A DNA stretch of 64,000 bases from Thermaerobacter sp. PB12/4term (GTDB taxonomy: Bacteria > Bacillota > Sulfobacillia > Thermaerobacterales > Thermaerobacteraceae). The position numbers and the translations under genes were made by a program. The stretch lies in assembly GCF_003403315.2 (NCBI RefSeq), contig NZ_CP048407.1, positions 682,001-746,000 on the forward strand. The letters are read 5' to 3'. Of this stretch, positions 33,903 to 43,355 are shown piece by piece (within the stretch, counting starts at the first letter, position 1; each line of letters starts with the position of its first letter). The notes beneath the pieces were generated by a model. The model saw only the letters and a list, made by a program, of their open reading frames with translations, did not search any database and was not told the origin of the DNA.

Positions 33903-36900
33903 TCAGTCCAGGCCGGCGGCCACCGCCGGCAGGACCAATGCTGTCTCCTTCAGGATCCGCTCTCGGGAGGCCCTGGGGACCACCCACCAGAAGTGGGGAA
34001 GAACCCGGTCCCACTGGGCCAGCAGTTCCCGGGCCCGGGCGCTGCCGGTCCGGCGGGCGTGGAGCACCACCAGGCCGTGCAGGGTCTCCCGGGCCGCCTC
34101 CAGGGCGGCGGGGCTGGGCACCTCAGGCAGCCGGAACAGTTCCACCGACGGGGCGTGGTGGCGGGTGGCCAGGGCGCCGTGGGGATCGTAGACGAAGGCG
34201 GTGCCGCCCGTCATGCCGGCGCCCAGGTTGCGGCCGGTGGGGCCCAGGATCACCACGGTGCCGCCCGTCATGTACTCGCAGGCGTGATCGCCCGCCCCCT
34301 CCACCACAGCCACGGCGCCGCTGTTGCGCACCGCCAGCCGCTCGCCCGCCGCCCCGGCGCAGAAGAGGGCGCCGCCCGTAGCCCCGTAGAGCACGGTGTT
34401 GCCCACCACCACGTTGCGGGCGGGGTCGGCGGGGGTACCGGGTTCCGGCCGGATGACGATCTCGCCGCCGGCCATGCCCTTGCCCACGTAGTCGTTGGCC
34501 AGGCCCGTTAGCTCTAGGTGCAGGCCGCCGATGCAGAAGGCGCCGAAGGACTGGCCCGCCACGCCCCGGAAGGACAGGTGCAGCGTGCCGGGCGGCAGCC
34601 CCTGGTCGCCGTAGCGGCGCGCGATGGCCCAGGCCACGGTGGCACCCACCGTGCGGTCCGTGTTGCGGATGGTGTAGCTGCGCCGGACCGGGCGCCGCCG
34701 CTCGATGTAGGGCTCGAGTTCCGCGGCGATGCGGCGGGCCAGGTTGTCGTCGTCCGGCAGGGGGTTGCGCAGCTGGAGCCGCCGCAGGACGGGAGCCGGT
34801 TCGTCCGGCGCCGCGGTCCCCGGGGCACCTGTCGCCCGCGCCGGCCCGGCGGTTCCCGCAGCCGGCGCCGCCCCCGCCGCCCCGGTTCCCGCCGGCGCCG
34901 CCGGGACCAGCAGCCCCGACAGGTCGATCCGCTCCGCCCGGGGCAGGGACGCCGGCTTTTGCACCAGCAGGTCCGCCCGGCCGATCACCTCGTCCAGGGA
35001 CCGGTACCCGAGCCCCGCCAAGAGTTCCCGCACCTCCTGGGCCATGTAGAGGAAGTAGTTCATCACGTGCTCGGGGGTGCCCGGGAACCGCTGGCGCAGC
35101 CGCTCCGCCTGGGTGGCGATGCCCACCGGGCAGGTGTTGGTGTGGCAGGCCCGGGCCATGACGCAGCCCTCGGCCACCAGGGCGGAGGTGCCGAAGGAGT
35201 ACTCGTCGGCGCCCAGCAGGGCCGCCACCAGCACGTCCCGGCCGGTCTTCAGGCCGCCGTCGACCCGCACCGTCACCCGGCTGCGCAGGCCCGTGGCCAC
35301 CAGCATGGCCTGGGTCTCCGCCAGCCCCAGCTCCCAGGGCAGGCCGGCGTGCTTGATGGAGCTCAAGGGCGACGATCCCGTGCCCCCGCTGTGCCCGCTG
35401 ATCACCACGATGTCGGCGTAACCCTTGGCGACCCCGGCGGCGATGATGCCGACCCCCGTCTCGGCCACCAGCTTGACGGAGATCAGGGCCTCCGGGTTGG
35501 CCTGCTTGAGGTCGTAGATCAGCTGGGCCAGGTCTTCGATGGAGTAGATGTCGTGGTGCGGCGGCGGGGAGATCAGGGGCACCCCCGGCACCGTGTGCCG
35601 CAGCCGGGCGATCAGCTCCGTCACCTTGTGGCCGGGGATCTGCCCGCCCTCGCCGGGCTTGGAGCCCTGGGCCATCTTGATCTGGATCTCCACCGCCGAC
35701 GCCAGGTAGGCGGGGGTGACGCCGAAGCGCCCCGAGGCCACCTGCTTCACTGCGCTGTTGCGCTCCGTGCCGTAGCGGGCCGGGTCCTCGCCGCCCTCGC
35801 CGGAGTTGGAGCGGCCGCCCAGGCGGTTCATGGCGATGGCCAGGTTCTCGTGGGCTTCGGGCGAGAGGGCGCCCACCGACATGGCGCCCGTGGAGAACCG
35901 GCGCACGATGGCCTCCACCGGCTCCACCTCGTCCAGAGGAACCGGCGGCCGGTCCGGGCGGAAATCCAGCAGGTCCCGCAGCTGGCTTGGCGGCCGGTCG
36001 TGCACCAGCCGGCTGAAGCGGCGGTAGTGCTCGTAGGAGGCCAGGAAGTCGCCGTCCAGCACCCCCGGCCGGGGCTTGGCCGCCGCCCGCACCGCCTCGT
36101 GCAGGGCGCGGACCACCTCCGGGTTGAACTCGTGAAGCTCCCCGTCCTTCTTGAACTTAAAGAACCCGTACCCGTCGGCGGCGGTCGCAGCCAGTTCGTG
36201 GCCGCCGGCGGCCTCGCCCGGGACGGCCCCGGGCGGCGACCCGGCACCCGGCTGGGCCTCGGCGCCTGCCTGGGGCCCGCTCACCGCCCGGGCCCCGGCG
36301 CCTTTCTGCAGCACGGCCGTAGTCCCGGCTTCGGCGCCTTCCCGGGACCCGCTCGCCGGCTGGACCCCGGCGCCTTCGTGGAGCCCGCCTTGGGCCCCGG
36401 CGGCCGGGTACCCCTGCCGGTGCCAGTAGAGCACGTCCTCCGCCAGCTCCCGCAGCCCGTTGCCGCCCACCGCGCAAGGCGTGCCGGTGAAGCAGCGTTC
36501 GACCACCGCCCGGTCCAGGCCGATGGCCTCGAAGATCTGGGCCCCCTGGTAGGCGTCCAGGGTGGAGATGCCCATCTTGGACATGACCTTCTTGAGGCCG
36601 GCCTCCACCGCCTGGATGAACCGCAGGGCGCCCTGGTCGCCGCCCATCTCCCGGGCCACGGCCAGCGCCAGGTACGGGTGGACCGCCGAGGCCCCGTACC
36701 CGACCAGGGCGGCGAAGTGGTGGACGTCCCGCGGCTCGCCGCTTTCCACCACCAGGGAGGCCAGGGCCCGCTTGCCCGCCCGCAGCAGGTGATGGTGGAC
36801 CGCCCCCACGGCCAGCAGGGCGGGGATGGGCGCCTGGTCCGGCCCCACGCCCCGGTCCGTCAGGATCAGGATGGACGAACCGGCATCCACCGCCGCCTCG

Positions 36901-38744
36901 GCCTGGCGGCAGAGGGCGTCCAGGGCCGGCTCCAGGGCCGCCGGGCCGGTGGCGGGGAAGAGCATGGAAAGCTCGGCCACCCGGAACCCTCCGGCGCCGG
37001 GGGCCAGGGAGCCCACCTGCCGCAGCCAGGCCATCTGGGACTCGGTCAGCACGGGCCCGGGCAGCTCGATGACCCGCGCCTGGGCCGGTTCCTCCACCAG
37101 GAGGTTGGGGTGGCGGCCCAGCCGCACCGCCAGCGAGAAGACCAGCTCCTCCCGCAGGTGGTCGATGGGCGGGTTGGTCACCTGGGCAAAGCGCTGGCGG
37201 AAGTAGTGGTGCAGCGGCCGGTGCACCAGGGAGAGGACGGCATGGGGCGTGTCGTCGCCCATGGAGCCGTCGGGCTCCTTGCCGGTCTCCACCATGGGCC
37301 GCACGACGACCGTCAGCTCCTCCCGCGTCCAGCCGAAGGCGGCCAGGGGCGGGAGGGGAGCGGGGGATGGGCCGCCGGCAGCCGCGGCCGCTGCCGGCGC
37401 CGCCACGATCTGCTCCACCCAGCGCCCGTAGGGGCGGCGGGCGGCCACCTCCGCCTTGACCTCCTCATCGCGGAGGAACCGGCCCGTCACCAGGTCGACG
37501 GCGATGATCTGGCCGGGCCCCAGCTTGCCGTGTTCGTCCACGTCCGCCGGCTCGGCGTCCAGCACCCCCGCCTCGGAAGCCGCCACCACCAGCCCGCTCT
37601 TCAGCACGGTGTAGCGCATGGGCCGCAGCCCGTTGCGGTCGAGCCGCGCCCCCACCCAGCGGCCGTCGCTGAACACCAGCGCCGCCGGCCCGTCCCACGG
37701 CTCGGTCAGGCAGGCGTGGAACCGGTAGAAGTCCCGCAGCACGGGGGGCAGGCCGGCCACCTTCTCCCAGGCCTCGGGGACCAGCATCATCAGGGCGTGG
37801 CGGGCGTCGCGGCCGGCCAGGACCAAAAGCTCCAGCACGTTGTCCAGCATGGCCGAGTCGGAGCCCGAGGGGTCGATCACCGGCGCCACCGCCTCCGGCG
37901 ACAGCTCCGGCCAGTCCGGCACCGCCAGCCACGGCTCCCGGGCTGCGATGCCGTTGACGTTGCCCTGGAGGGTGTTGATCTCCCCGTTGTGCCCCAGCAG
38001 CCGGAAGGGCTGGGCCCGCTCCCAGGTGGGGGTGGTGTTGGTGCTGTAGCGCTGGTGGAAGATCACGAACCGCGTGGCGAAGTCGGGATCCTGCAGGTCC
38101 AGGTAGAACCGGTCCAGGTCGGAAGCCATCAGAAGCCCCTTGTACACCACGGTCCGCGAAGACATGGAGGCCACGTACGGCCGCGGGTCGAACCCGGCCA
38201 CCCGGCGCTCGAAGGCGCGCCGGGCCAGGTACAGGGCCCGGTCGAAGGGGAGGCCCGGGGCCACGCCCCGGCCGGGCACGATCACCGCGTGCCAGATGGA
38301 CGGCTGGCTGGCGGCGGCGATGGGCCCCAGCACCCGGGGGTTCACCGGCACGGGACGCCAGGTCAGGACCTCCAGGCCCTGGTCGCGGCAGCTGGCCTCC
38401 AGAAGCGACCGGGCGCGTTCGGCGGCCGCCGGGTGCTGGGGGAGGAAGCAGGCGGCCAGGGCGAAGAGGTCGCCGGCCGGAAGGCGCAGGCCCCGCCCGG
38501 CCAGCTCGCGGGCCAGCAGGCGGCGGGGGATCTCCGTCATCACGCCCGCCCCGTCGCCGGTGGTGCCGTCGGCGGCCACGCCGCCCCGGTGCCGCAGCCG
38601 GTGGAGCGCCTCGAGGCCCAGCCTCACCAGGGACGGGTCCGGGCGGCCGGACAGGGTGGCGATGAAACCGACGCCGCAGGCGTCGTGCTCGGGCAGCCTG
38701 GGCCGGGCCGGGTGGGGGGTCGGATCGGGCGGTTGCCGGTGCAT
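33903..38744 (-). CDS. gltB: Glutamate synthase large subunit
   Basis: 1613 residues from ATG 38744 with AAAGGAGGG upstream. Ntn-type glutaminase domain with the nucleophile Cys23 in EHDACGVGFIA (preceding residues are the propeptide), central domain, FMN-binding synthase domain (GGRSNSGEGGEDPARYG, ISVKLVAETGVGIIAAGVAKGYAD), the 3Fe-4S motif CVMARACHTNTCP, and the beta-helical GXGXG domain (GNTVLYGATGG.LF). Two Gly/Ala-rich insertions lie at about 777-845 and 1277-1315. Transfers glutamine amide nitrogen to 2-oxoglutarate. No gltD small subunit is adjacent, so the partner is elsewhere or ferredoxin is used. Confidence 0.95.
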   Translation of the reverse strand: MHRQPPDPTPHPARPRLPEHDACGVGFIATLSGRPDPSLVRLGLEALHRLRHRGGVAADGTTGDGAGVMTEIPRRLLARELAGRGLRLPAGDLFALAACFLPQHPAAAERARSLLEASCRDQGLEVLTWRPVPVNPRVLGPIAAASQPSIWHAVIVPGRGVAPGLPFDRALYLARRAFERRVAGFDPRPYVASMSSRTVVYKGLLMASDLDRFYLDLQDPDFATRFVIFHQRYSTNTTPTWERAQPFRLLGHNGEINTLQGNVNGIAAREPWLAVPDWPELSPEAVAPVIDPSGSDSAMLDNVLELLVLAGRDARHALMMLVPEAWEKVAGLPPVLRDFYRFHACLTEPWDGPAALVFSDGRWVGARLDRNGLRPMRYTVLKSGLVVAASEAGVLDAEPADVDEHGKLGPGQIIAVDLVTGRFLRDEEVKAEVAARRPYGRWVEQIVAAPAAAAAAGGPSPAPLPPLAAFGWTREELTVVVRPMVETGKEPDGSMGDDTPHAVLSLVHRPLHHYFRQRFAQVTNPPIDHLREELVFSLAVRLGRHPNLLVEEPAQARVIELPGPVLTESQMAWLRQVGSLAPGAGGFRVAELSMLFPATGPAALEPALDALCRQAEAAVDAGSSILILTDRGVGPDQAPIPALLAVGAVHHHLLRAGKRALASLVVESGEPRDVHHFAALVGYGASAVHPYLALAVAREMGGDQGALRFIQAVEAGLKKVMSKMGISTLDAYQGAQIFEAIGLDRAVVERCFTGTPCAVGGNGLRELAEDVLYWHRQGYPAAGAQGGLHEGAGVQPASGSREGAEAGTTAVLQKGAGARAVSGPQAGAEAQPGAGSPPGAVPGEAAGGHELAATAADGYGFFKFKKDGELHEFNPEVVRALHEAVRAAAKPRPGVLDGDFLASYEHYRRFSRLVHDRPPSQLRDLLDFRPDRPPVPLDEVEPVEAIVRRFSTGAMSVGALSPEAHENLAIAMNRLGGRSNSGEGGEDPARYGTERNSAVKQVASGRFGVTPAYLASAVEIQIKMAQGSKPGEGGQIPGHKVTELIARLRHTVPGVPLISPPPHHDIYSIEDLAQLIYDLKQANPEALISVKLVAETGVGIIAAGVAKGYADIVVISGHSGGTGSSPLSSIKHAGLPWELGLAETQAMLVATGLRSRVTVRVDGGLKTGRDVLVAALLGADEYSFGTSALVAEGCVMARACHTNTCPVGIATQAERLRQRFPGTPEHVMNYFLYMAQEVRELLAGLGYRSLDEVIGRADLLVQKPASLPRAERIDLSGLLVPAAPAGTGAAGAAPAAGTAGPARATGAPGTAAPDEPAPVLRRLQLRNPLPDDDNLARRIAAELEPYIERRRPVRRSYTIRNTDRTVGATVAWAIARRYGDQGLPPGTLHLSFRGVAGQSFGAFCIGGLHLELTGLANDYVGKGMAGGEIVIRPEPGTPADPARNVVVGNTVLYGATGGALFCAGAAGERLAVRNSGAVAVVEGAGDHACEYMTGGTVVILGPTGRNLGAGMTGGTAFVYDPHGALATRHHAPSVELFRLPEVPSPAALEAARETLHGLVVLHARRTGSARARELLAQWDRVLPHFWWVVPRASRERILKETALVLPAVAAGLD

Positions 38745-39239
38745 CGGGATCCCTCCTTTGCCCGCCGGTCCGCCGGAGTGGGCGCTCGCCAGCCGGGGAC
38801 GGGGCCTGGGCCGGTTCCTGGGCGGTCCCCGGACCGGACCCTGGCCGGGACCTTGACCCGGGCCCTGGACCGGTGGGCTGGCTTCCCTCGATCCGGGCCT
38901 CGGACCGGATCCGGACCGGCGCCCTCGCCTGCGTGGCCGGCGTGCCCCTTGGCGTGCCACTTTGGGCGGCGGCCTGCGGCGGCGGGTGGCATTTGCAAGT
39001 TTGCTTTCATGGATCTTGCGGACGAACCGCGCAATGGCGCAGGGACTCACCAGGGCCGGCCCACCGGTTATACAGCCCATTGTATGAACCCTGTGGCCCG
39101 GGTGGGTCCAATCGTTCAGGCCAACTGCCCACGTTATGCCGGATATGTCCGCATATTTTGGGATGAATCGTCCGGCACTGCGGGGCTGGTCCACGGAGCG
39201 ATTCGCTCGGTGAAGATTGGAAACGAATATTTAGGCATG

Positions 39240-39267
39240 ATTATACGGTGCGCGGGGACCCCGTCAA
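39240..39267 (-). promoter_or_regulatory. Sigma-A promoter, probable gltB promoter with long leader
   Basis: On the minus strand TTGACG (39262-39267), 16-base spacer, TATAAT (39240-39245). The transcript would start near 39232, leaving nearly 490 bases before gltB. The first half of that leader (39000-39230) is AT-richer and structured; the second half is GC-rich with repeated CCGG and GGTCC words. I see no ANTAR-type hexaloop pair in it. Confidence 0.65.
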
Positions 39268-39338
39268 GGGATCGTTAAGAAAGTTTATGATGTGTAACTT
39301 GCAAATGGCGCCCGGCCCTGGCGGAAGAGTTGCCGTCA

Positions 39339-39459
39339 CCTGAAACATCGTCATCTGTTTCAGGCAGTCGATCCTCACGGATCGACGGTGCCGGTCTTAC
39401 CCGGCAATGAGCGGGAGCCGGCTTCCCGCTTCCTCCGGGATCGCCTGCCTTGCGGCAGG
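39339..39459 (-). ncRNA. Hairpin array after tnpB, candidate omega RNA and right end
   Basis: Reading away from tnpB on the minus strand, five hairpins follow in 120 bases: 39459-39444 (6 bp), 39429-39411 (6 bp), 39405-39390 (5 bp), 39386-39367 (8 bp) and 39364-39339 (9 bp, CCTGAAACA arm). TnpB proteins use an RNA made from the 3' part of their gene and the element's right end, so this is the expected place. If so the guide would begin just beyond 39339. Exact ends are not determined. Confidence 0.5.
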
Positions 39460-39483
39460 TCTTCCATCCCGTCCACGGGCGTT

Positions 39484-40665
39484 TTACGTCTCCGGGCCAC
39501 TCCCGGCGACGGCGGCCACCAGGGCTGCGAGATTTCGGGCCGCGTTTTCGTCCCGGTCGAGCACGAGCCCGCATTCCTCGCAGTGGAAAACTCGCTGCGA
39601 AAGCGGAAGCGACGTTTTGACCGGGCCGCACCGGGAGCAACGCTTGCTGCTGGGATAGAAGGGCGGCGCTTCGACCAGGACCGCCCCGTGCCAGGGACAC
39701 TTATACCTGAGCTGGCGGCGGATCTCCGCCAGGGCCGCATCGGCCAGCACCCGGGCCAGCCGGCGGTTCTTCAGCATGCCCGCCACATGCAGATTCTCGA
39801 CCACCACCACGCCGTAGGTGGTGGCGAGATCGTGGGTCAGCTTGTGGATGGCGTCCTGCCGGATGTGGGCCGCCCGGGCGTAGGCCCGCTGCAGCCGGCA
39901 CAGCGCCTCCTGCCACCGTCGGCTTCCCCGCTGGCGCCGGGCCAGGGCGCGGTTGGATCGGGCGATCTTTCGGAGGGCTTTTTCAAGGGACCGGGGGTTC
40001 GGCCACTTCTCGCCCGTCGAAAGGACCGCCAGGTACTTCACCCCCGCGTCCACGCCCACCACCCGCCAGGGGAACCGGGGGCGGCCCGGCTGCCGTTCCA
40101 CCTCGCAGGTGAAGCTGACGAACCACCGGCCCCCTTCCCGGGCGACCGTGGCCGACAGGATGCGGGCCGTTCCCGCTTCGATGCGCCGGAGCAGGGCCGT
40201 GGTCGGCTCGTGGGTCTTCACCCGCCCGATCCGGGGCAGGACGACGTGGCTTTGGTCGTCCACCCGGATCGCGCCGGTGGTGAACCGCACGGACTCACGA
40301 CCCCGCCCCTTCTTCCGAAAGCGCGGGAACCCCACCCGGCGTCCCTTGCGTTCACCCTTGCGGCTTTTTGACCAGTTCTGAAGGGCCCGGGCCAGCCCGT
40401 CCAGGCCGGAGGAATAGGCCTCTTTCGAGTTTTCCCGCCACCAGGGGGCGACGACGTGCTTTTGCCGGTTCCACTCCCGCCGCAGGGCGGGAAGGGTCCA
40501 TGGTACTTCCACGTCCTCGCCCCGGGCGCGGGCGTCCAGGCGCTCCTTCACCAGGGCCAGGCCCCAGTTGAAGGCGAAGCGGCGGGCGCCCACGTGGGAG
40601 GCCAGCGCCCGTTCCTGGCGGGGTGTGGGGCCGAGGGCGAAGCGGTACGCCTGCAAAACACGCAT
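39484..40665 (-). CDS. tnpB: TnpB, RNA-guided nuclease of an IS200/IS605-type element
   Basis: 393 residues from ATG 40665. The RuvC-like nuclease is intact: Asp206 in VVGVDAGVKYLAVLS, Glu290 in VVVENLHVAGM, and Asp372 in LDRDENAARNLAA, with a zinc ribbon CSRCG...CEECG. The N-terminal MRVLQAYRFALGPTPRQERAL and helix-rich middle are typical of OrfB/TnpB. No tnpA (HUH transposase) is nearby, so it is a lone tnpB that needs a partner in trans to move. The upstream frame extension is not coding-like. Confidence 0.92.
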   Translation of the reverse strand: MRVLQAYRFALGPTPRQERALASHVGARRFAFNWGLALVKERLDARARGEDVEVPWTLPALRREWNRQKHVVAPWWRENSKEAYSSGLDGLARALQNWSKSRKGERKGRRVGFPRFRKKGRGRESVRFTTGAIRVDDQSHVVLPRIGRVKTHEPTTALLRRIEAGTARILSATVAREGGRWFVSFTCEVERQPGRPRFPWRVVGVDAGVKYLAVLSTGEKWPNPRSLEKALRKIARSNRALARRQRGSRRWQEALCRLQRAYARAAHIRQDAIHKLTHDLATTYGVVVVENLHVAGMLKNRRLARVLADAALAEIRRQLRYKCPWHGAVLVEAPPFYPSSKRCSRCGPVKTSLPLSQRVFHCEECGLVLDRDENAARNLAALVAAVAGSGPET

Positions 40666-40980
40666 GGGGAAGCCCCCCAAAATCATCCAAGGACAGCGTA
40701 TCAGAACATCTGTTCTTAGACAACGAGCCGGCCGAGGAGGGGTGGGGATGCTAAGATTTGATGACGTTGGGCGAGAAACGATAAGAAACGCATTAGCTGT
40801 TCTCGGCCCCGTGCCGGCCAGCGGCCGGTGGGGCGGGGTGAACGGCAACGGGCGGCGGCGAACGGTCACCGGCGGTGAACCGGGGGTAACAGGATGCGGG
40901 CGGCAACCCACCCCGGCGGCGGCACCGCACCAAGGCACCGCACCCCCACCGGCGCCGGTGCAGGGCACCGGCATAAACGG
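40666..40980. other. Gap upstream of tnpB, probable left end of the element
   Basis: No gene supported. AGAACATCTGTTCT at 40703-40716 (6-bp arms, two-base centre) is a candidate left-end hairpin of the IS200/IS605-type element; the sequence to about 40800 is AT-rich relative to the region. GC-rich repeats of GGCACCGCACC type follow, and a small hairpin is at 40954-40972. Confidence 0.4.
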
Positions 40981-41017
40981 CGGGCCGTTCCGGTACGTGC
41001 CGTACCGGAACGGCCCG
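40981..41017 (-). terminator. Terminator of the coat-protein gene
   Basis: Perfect 17-bp stem (40981-40997 with 41001-41017), three-base loop; on the minus strand it is followed by CCGTTTATGCC. It begins 24 bases after the stop codon of the minus-strand gene. Confidence 0.75.
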
Positions 41018-41040
41018 TTGCGCGCCGCCCGCCCGCCGGG

Positions 41041-42939
41041 CTAATTCCGGATCTGCTGCCCGCCGAAGGCTCCCTTCAGGCCGCCCGACGGGTAACCCGC
41101 CAGGCTGGTGTTGACGGCGCCCCCGGGCGCACCGTGCCCCATGGTGCCAAGGGCCCCGTCGCCGGTGGCGCCGTTCATGGCCGGCGCCACCTTGAGGGCC
41201 TCTTCGGTCCGCCGGACGTCGTCCTCCAGGTGGCGGATCAGGTCGGCCGGCGCAGGGGGCACGGTGTAGAGGCCCCGCCGCCGCAGCCACTCGTAGTGCT
41301 GTCCCGCCATCTCCAGGTGCTGGCCCGCCATCTGGTACAGGGTCCGGCGCAGGTGCCGGTCGGCCGCCTCGGTGGCCGCGATCATCATCCGCACGGCCAT
41401 GTGCTTGCAATCCTGCAGGCAGTCCGCCACGGCCAGGGCATCGGGATCGGCCAGGCGGACGCCGGCGGCCTGAGCCGGCCCCTGCTGCGCCGCCTCCGGC
41501 ATCCAGGCGGACGGGGGCGCGGTGTAGCCCACCGCCTGCTGGGGGCCCTGGCCCGGCCGGGTTCCCGGGGCCGCCGGGGCCGGCGGGGTCGAACCGGCCG
41601 CCGGGCCGCTCCACGGGGCGGGCGCCCAGTCGGGCGCAAACCCCACCCGGGGCGAGTCGAAGCGAATCCCTTCGGTGCCGGGGCCTCCCTCCGGACCGCC
41701 CTGGGCCGTCCAGTGACCGCGGAAGCCGGGCCCTGCCTCGGCCACCGGGACCGGGCCGCCTGCGACCTGGGCCGCTGCCCCGGGGCCGTACCCCACGGGC
41801 CGCACGGCGGTGAAGGCTTCGGCTTCGGGGGCGCCGCTGGCCCGTGCCCCTCGCTCGCGCAGGCCGGCACCACCCCGTTCCGCGCCGCCCGCCTCTGCGG
41901 CCCTGCGCGGGCCCTGCCCGCCAAGGAAGCCGGCTTCCATCCGCCCGCCGCCCGCGACGTCGCCGTAGCCGCCCACGCCGGGCTCCCGGGCTCCTGCCAG
42001 CCCGGCGCGCCAGTAACCCGCCTGGTCCAGGGCCTCGGCCCGGCCTGCGCCCGGCCGGTCGAAGGCGGTGACGCTCCCCGGCGCCACGGGTGCCACGGAT
42101 CCCTGGGCCCGGGTCGCGGTACCGCCGCCACTTGCCCCTGCCCGGGCCTCCAGGCCCGCCGGTTCCCGCCGTGCCCCGGCCTGCCAGCCCTCGTTGTTGC
42201 CGGCCCCGGGTTCCCAGCCCACCAGCTCAGGCCGGTGGCGCAGAGCCTGCTGGGTCGCGCGGGCGCCTTCCCCCTGGGGGCCCAGCTCCGGGCTGCCGCC
42301 GCGGATAGGCCGCAGGCCGTCGCCGGCCGGGTCGCCCGCCCTGTAGCGGTGATCGGGGGTCGCCGCCGCGGGCCGGTAGCTGTAGGTGCCCGGACCGGTG
42401 GGCGGGTAACCCGGCGCACCGCCGGCCTCTGCCGGATGAACGGGCCGCGTTGCCGGTTCAGGGCCTCCGGCCGGGCCCCTCACCGGCACGGCGCCCGGAC
42501 CGGCAGAGCCGTAGCGGACGGTCCCCGGGCCCGCCCCGAAGGGAGCCGTACCCGGCCCCGTGCCGAAGCCAACGCCCGCCCCGGGGCTCCCCGGGCCGCC
42601 GAAGTCCCCCATGCCGGGGCCGCCCCGGCCGCCGGCACCTCCCGCGTCGCCGCCGAAAGCCCCCGGGCTGAAGGCAGCCGTCGCCGGCCCGGTGGGCGGC
42701 GCCGCGAAGCCGGTTCCACCGTCGCGGGCGGCCTCCAGGCCGTACAGCCCGCCCTCGCCCGCCAGGGCCTGCTTGAGCTGCTGGCACTGCTGGCGGAAGG
42801 TCCGCTGGTGCGCCCCCAGCATCTGGACCACATCGGCGTCCCGGGCCGTGCTGGCGGCGTGGAGCAGCTTGTTGGCCACCGCATCGCAGGCGACGATCAG
42901 GTCCCGCAGCTCCAGGACCTCGTGGACGGTGCGCTGCAC
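41041..42939 (-). CDS. CotF-like spore coat protein with long disordered centre
   Basis: 632 residues from GTG 42939 (AAGGAGGGGGAAGG upstream). Residues 1-65 (HEVLELRDLIVACDAVANKLLHAASTARDADVVQMLGAHQRTFRQQCQQL) and the last 150 (DCLQDCKHMAVRMMIAATEAADRHLRRTLYQMAGQHLEMAGQHYEWLRRRGLYTVPPAP) are four-helix segments like those in the CotF family of Bacillota coat proteins. Roughly 420 residues between them are Gly/Ala/Pro-rich with Tyr, disordered. Spore-coat role is inferred from the family. The 416-base gap upstream (42940-43355) shows no gene or clear promoter. Confidence 0.75.
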   Translation of the reverse strand: MQRTVHEVLELRDLIVACDAVANKLLHAASTARDADVVQMLGAHQRTFRQQCQQLKQALAGEGGLYGLEAARDGGTGFAAPPTGPATAAFSPGAFGGDAGGAGGRGGPGMGDFGGPGSPGAGVGFGTGPGTAPFGAGPGTVRYGSAGPGAVPVRGPAGGPEPATRPVHPAEAGGAPGYPPTGPGTYSYRPAAATPDHRYRAGDPAGDGLRPIRGGSPELGPQGEGARATQQALRHRPELVGWEPGAGNNEGWQAGARREPAGLEARAGASGGGTATRAQGSVAPVAPGSVTAFDRPGAGRAEALDQAGYWRAGLAGAREPGVGGYGDVAGGGRMEAGFLGGQGPRRAAEAGGAERGGAGLRERGARASGAPEAEAFTAVRPVGYGPGAAAQVAGGPVPVAEAGPGFRGHWTAQGGPEGGPGTEGIRFDSPRVGFAPDWAPAPWSGPAAGSTPPAPAAPGTRPGQGPQQAVGYTAPPSAWMPEAAQQGPAQAAGVRLADPDALAVADCLQDCKHMAVRMMIAATEAADRHLRRTLYQMAGQHLEMAGQHYEWLRRRGLYTVPPAPADLIRHLEDDVRRTEEALKVAPAMNGATGDGALGTMGHGAPGGAVNTSLAGYPSGGLKGAFGGQQIRN

Positions 42940-43355
42940 CCTTCCCCCTCCTTGGCCGCCGCATCCCGCGGCGGAACGCATGATGCCATTCAAGAGGAAG
43001 CGTGTTCGGGGCCGCGAACGGCTAGGATAGCAGTTTCTGGCAGAGGGTGCACCGAAGGGGGACCGGCTGTCCCAGGGGAAACCGGCGTCACCGAGGGGGA
43101 ACCGCCCTATTGCCGGGGAAATAATCCCATCATGACACGGGCGAACAAGGGCGGGCCCTGCCGAAGGCGGCCGCCTATGGTGTCGAACCGGCCCCCGGCG
43201 GCCAACGAAGCGGGAGCCAACGGCCGGCGCCGCCAAGGGAAAGCGGTGAACTGGGCCGAACCGGCCCGCAGTGCCGGCCCGGTGGTCCCTACCGGGAACC
43301 CGCCGGCCGGGGCCGGGGACCCGCCCGGATCGCGGGGAAGGGGAGAGGGGTCGCG

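Noticed and set aside
38745-39194. Extension of gltB by 150 codons upstream
   Set aside because: The strong ribosome site at the ATG at 38744 and the short propeptide before Cys23 fit the family; the extension is Arg/Pro-rich and not family-like.
34518-39278. Open frame of 1586 codons on the plus strand opposite gltB
   Set aside because: It is the antisense shadow of a GC-rich gene: low-complexity His/Gly/Arg-rich translation, no conserved motif, no start signals.
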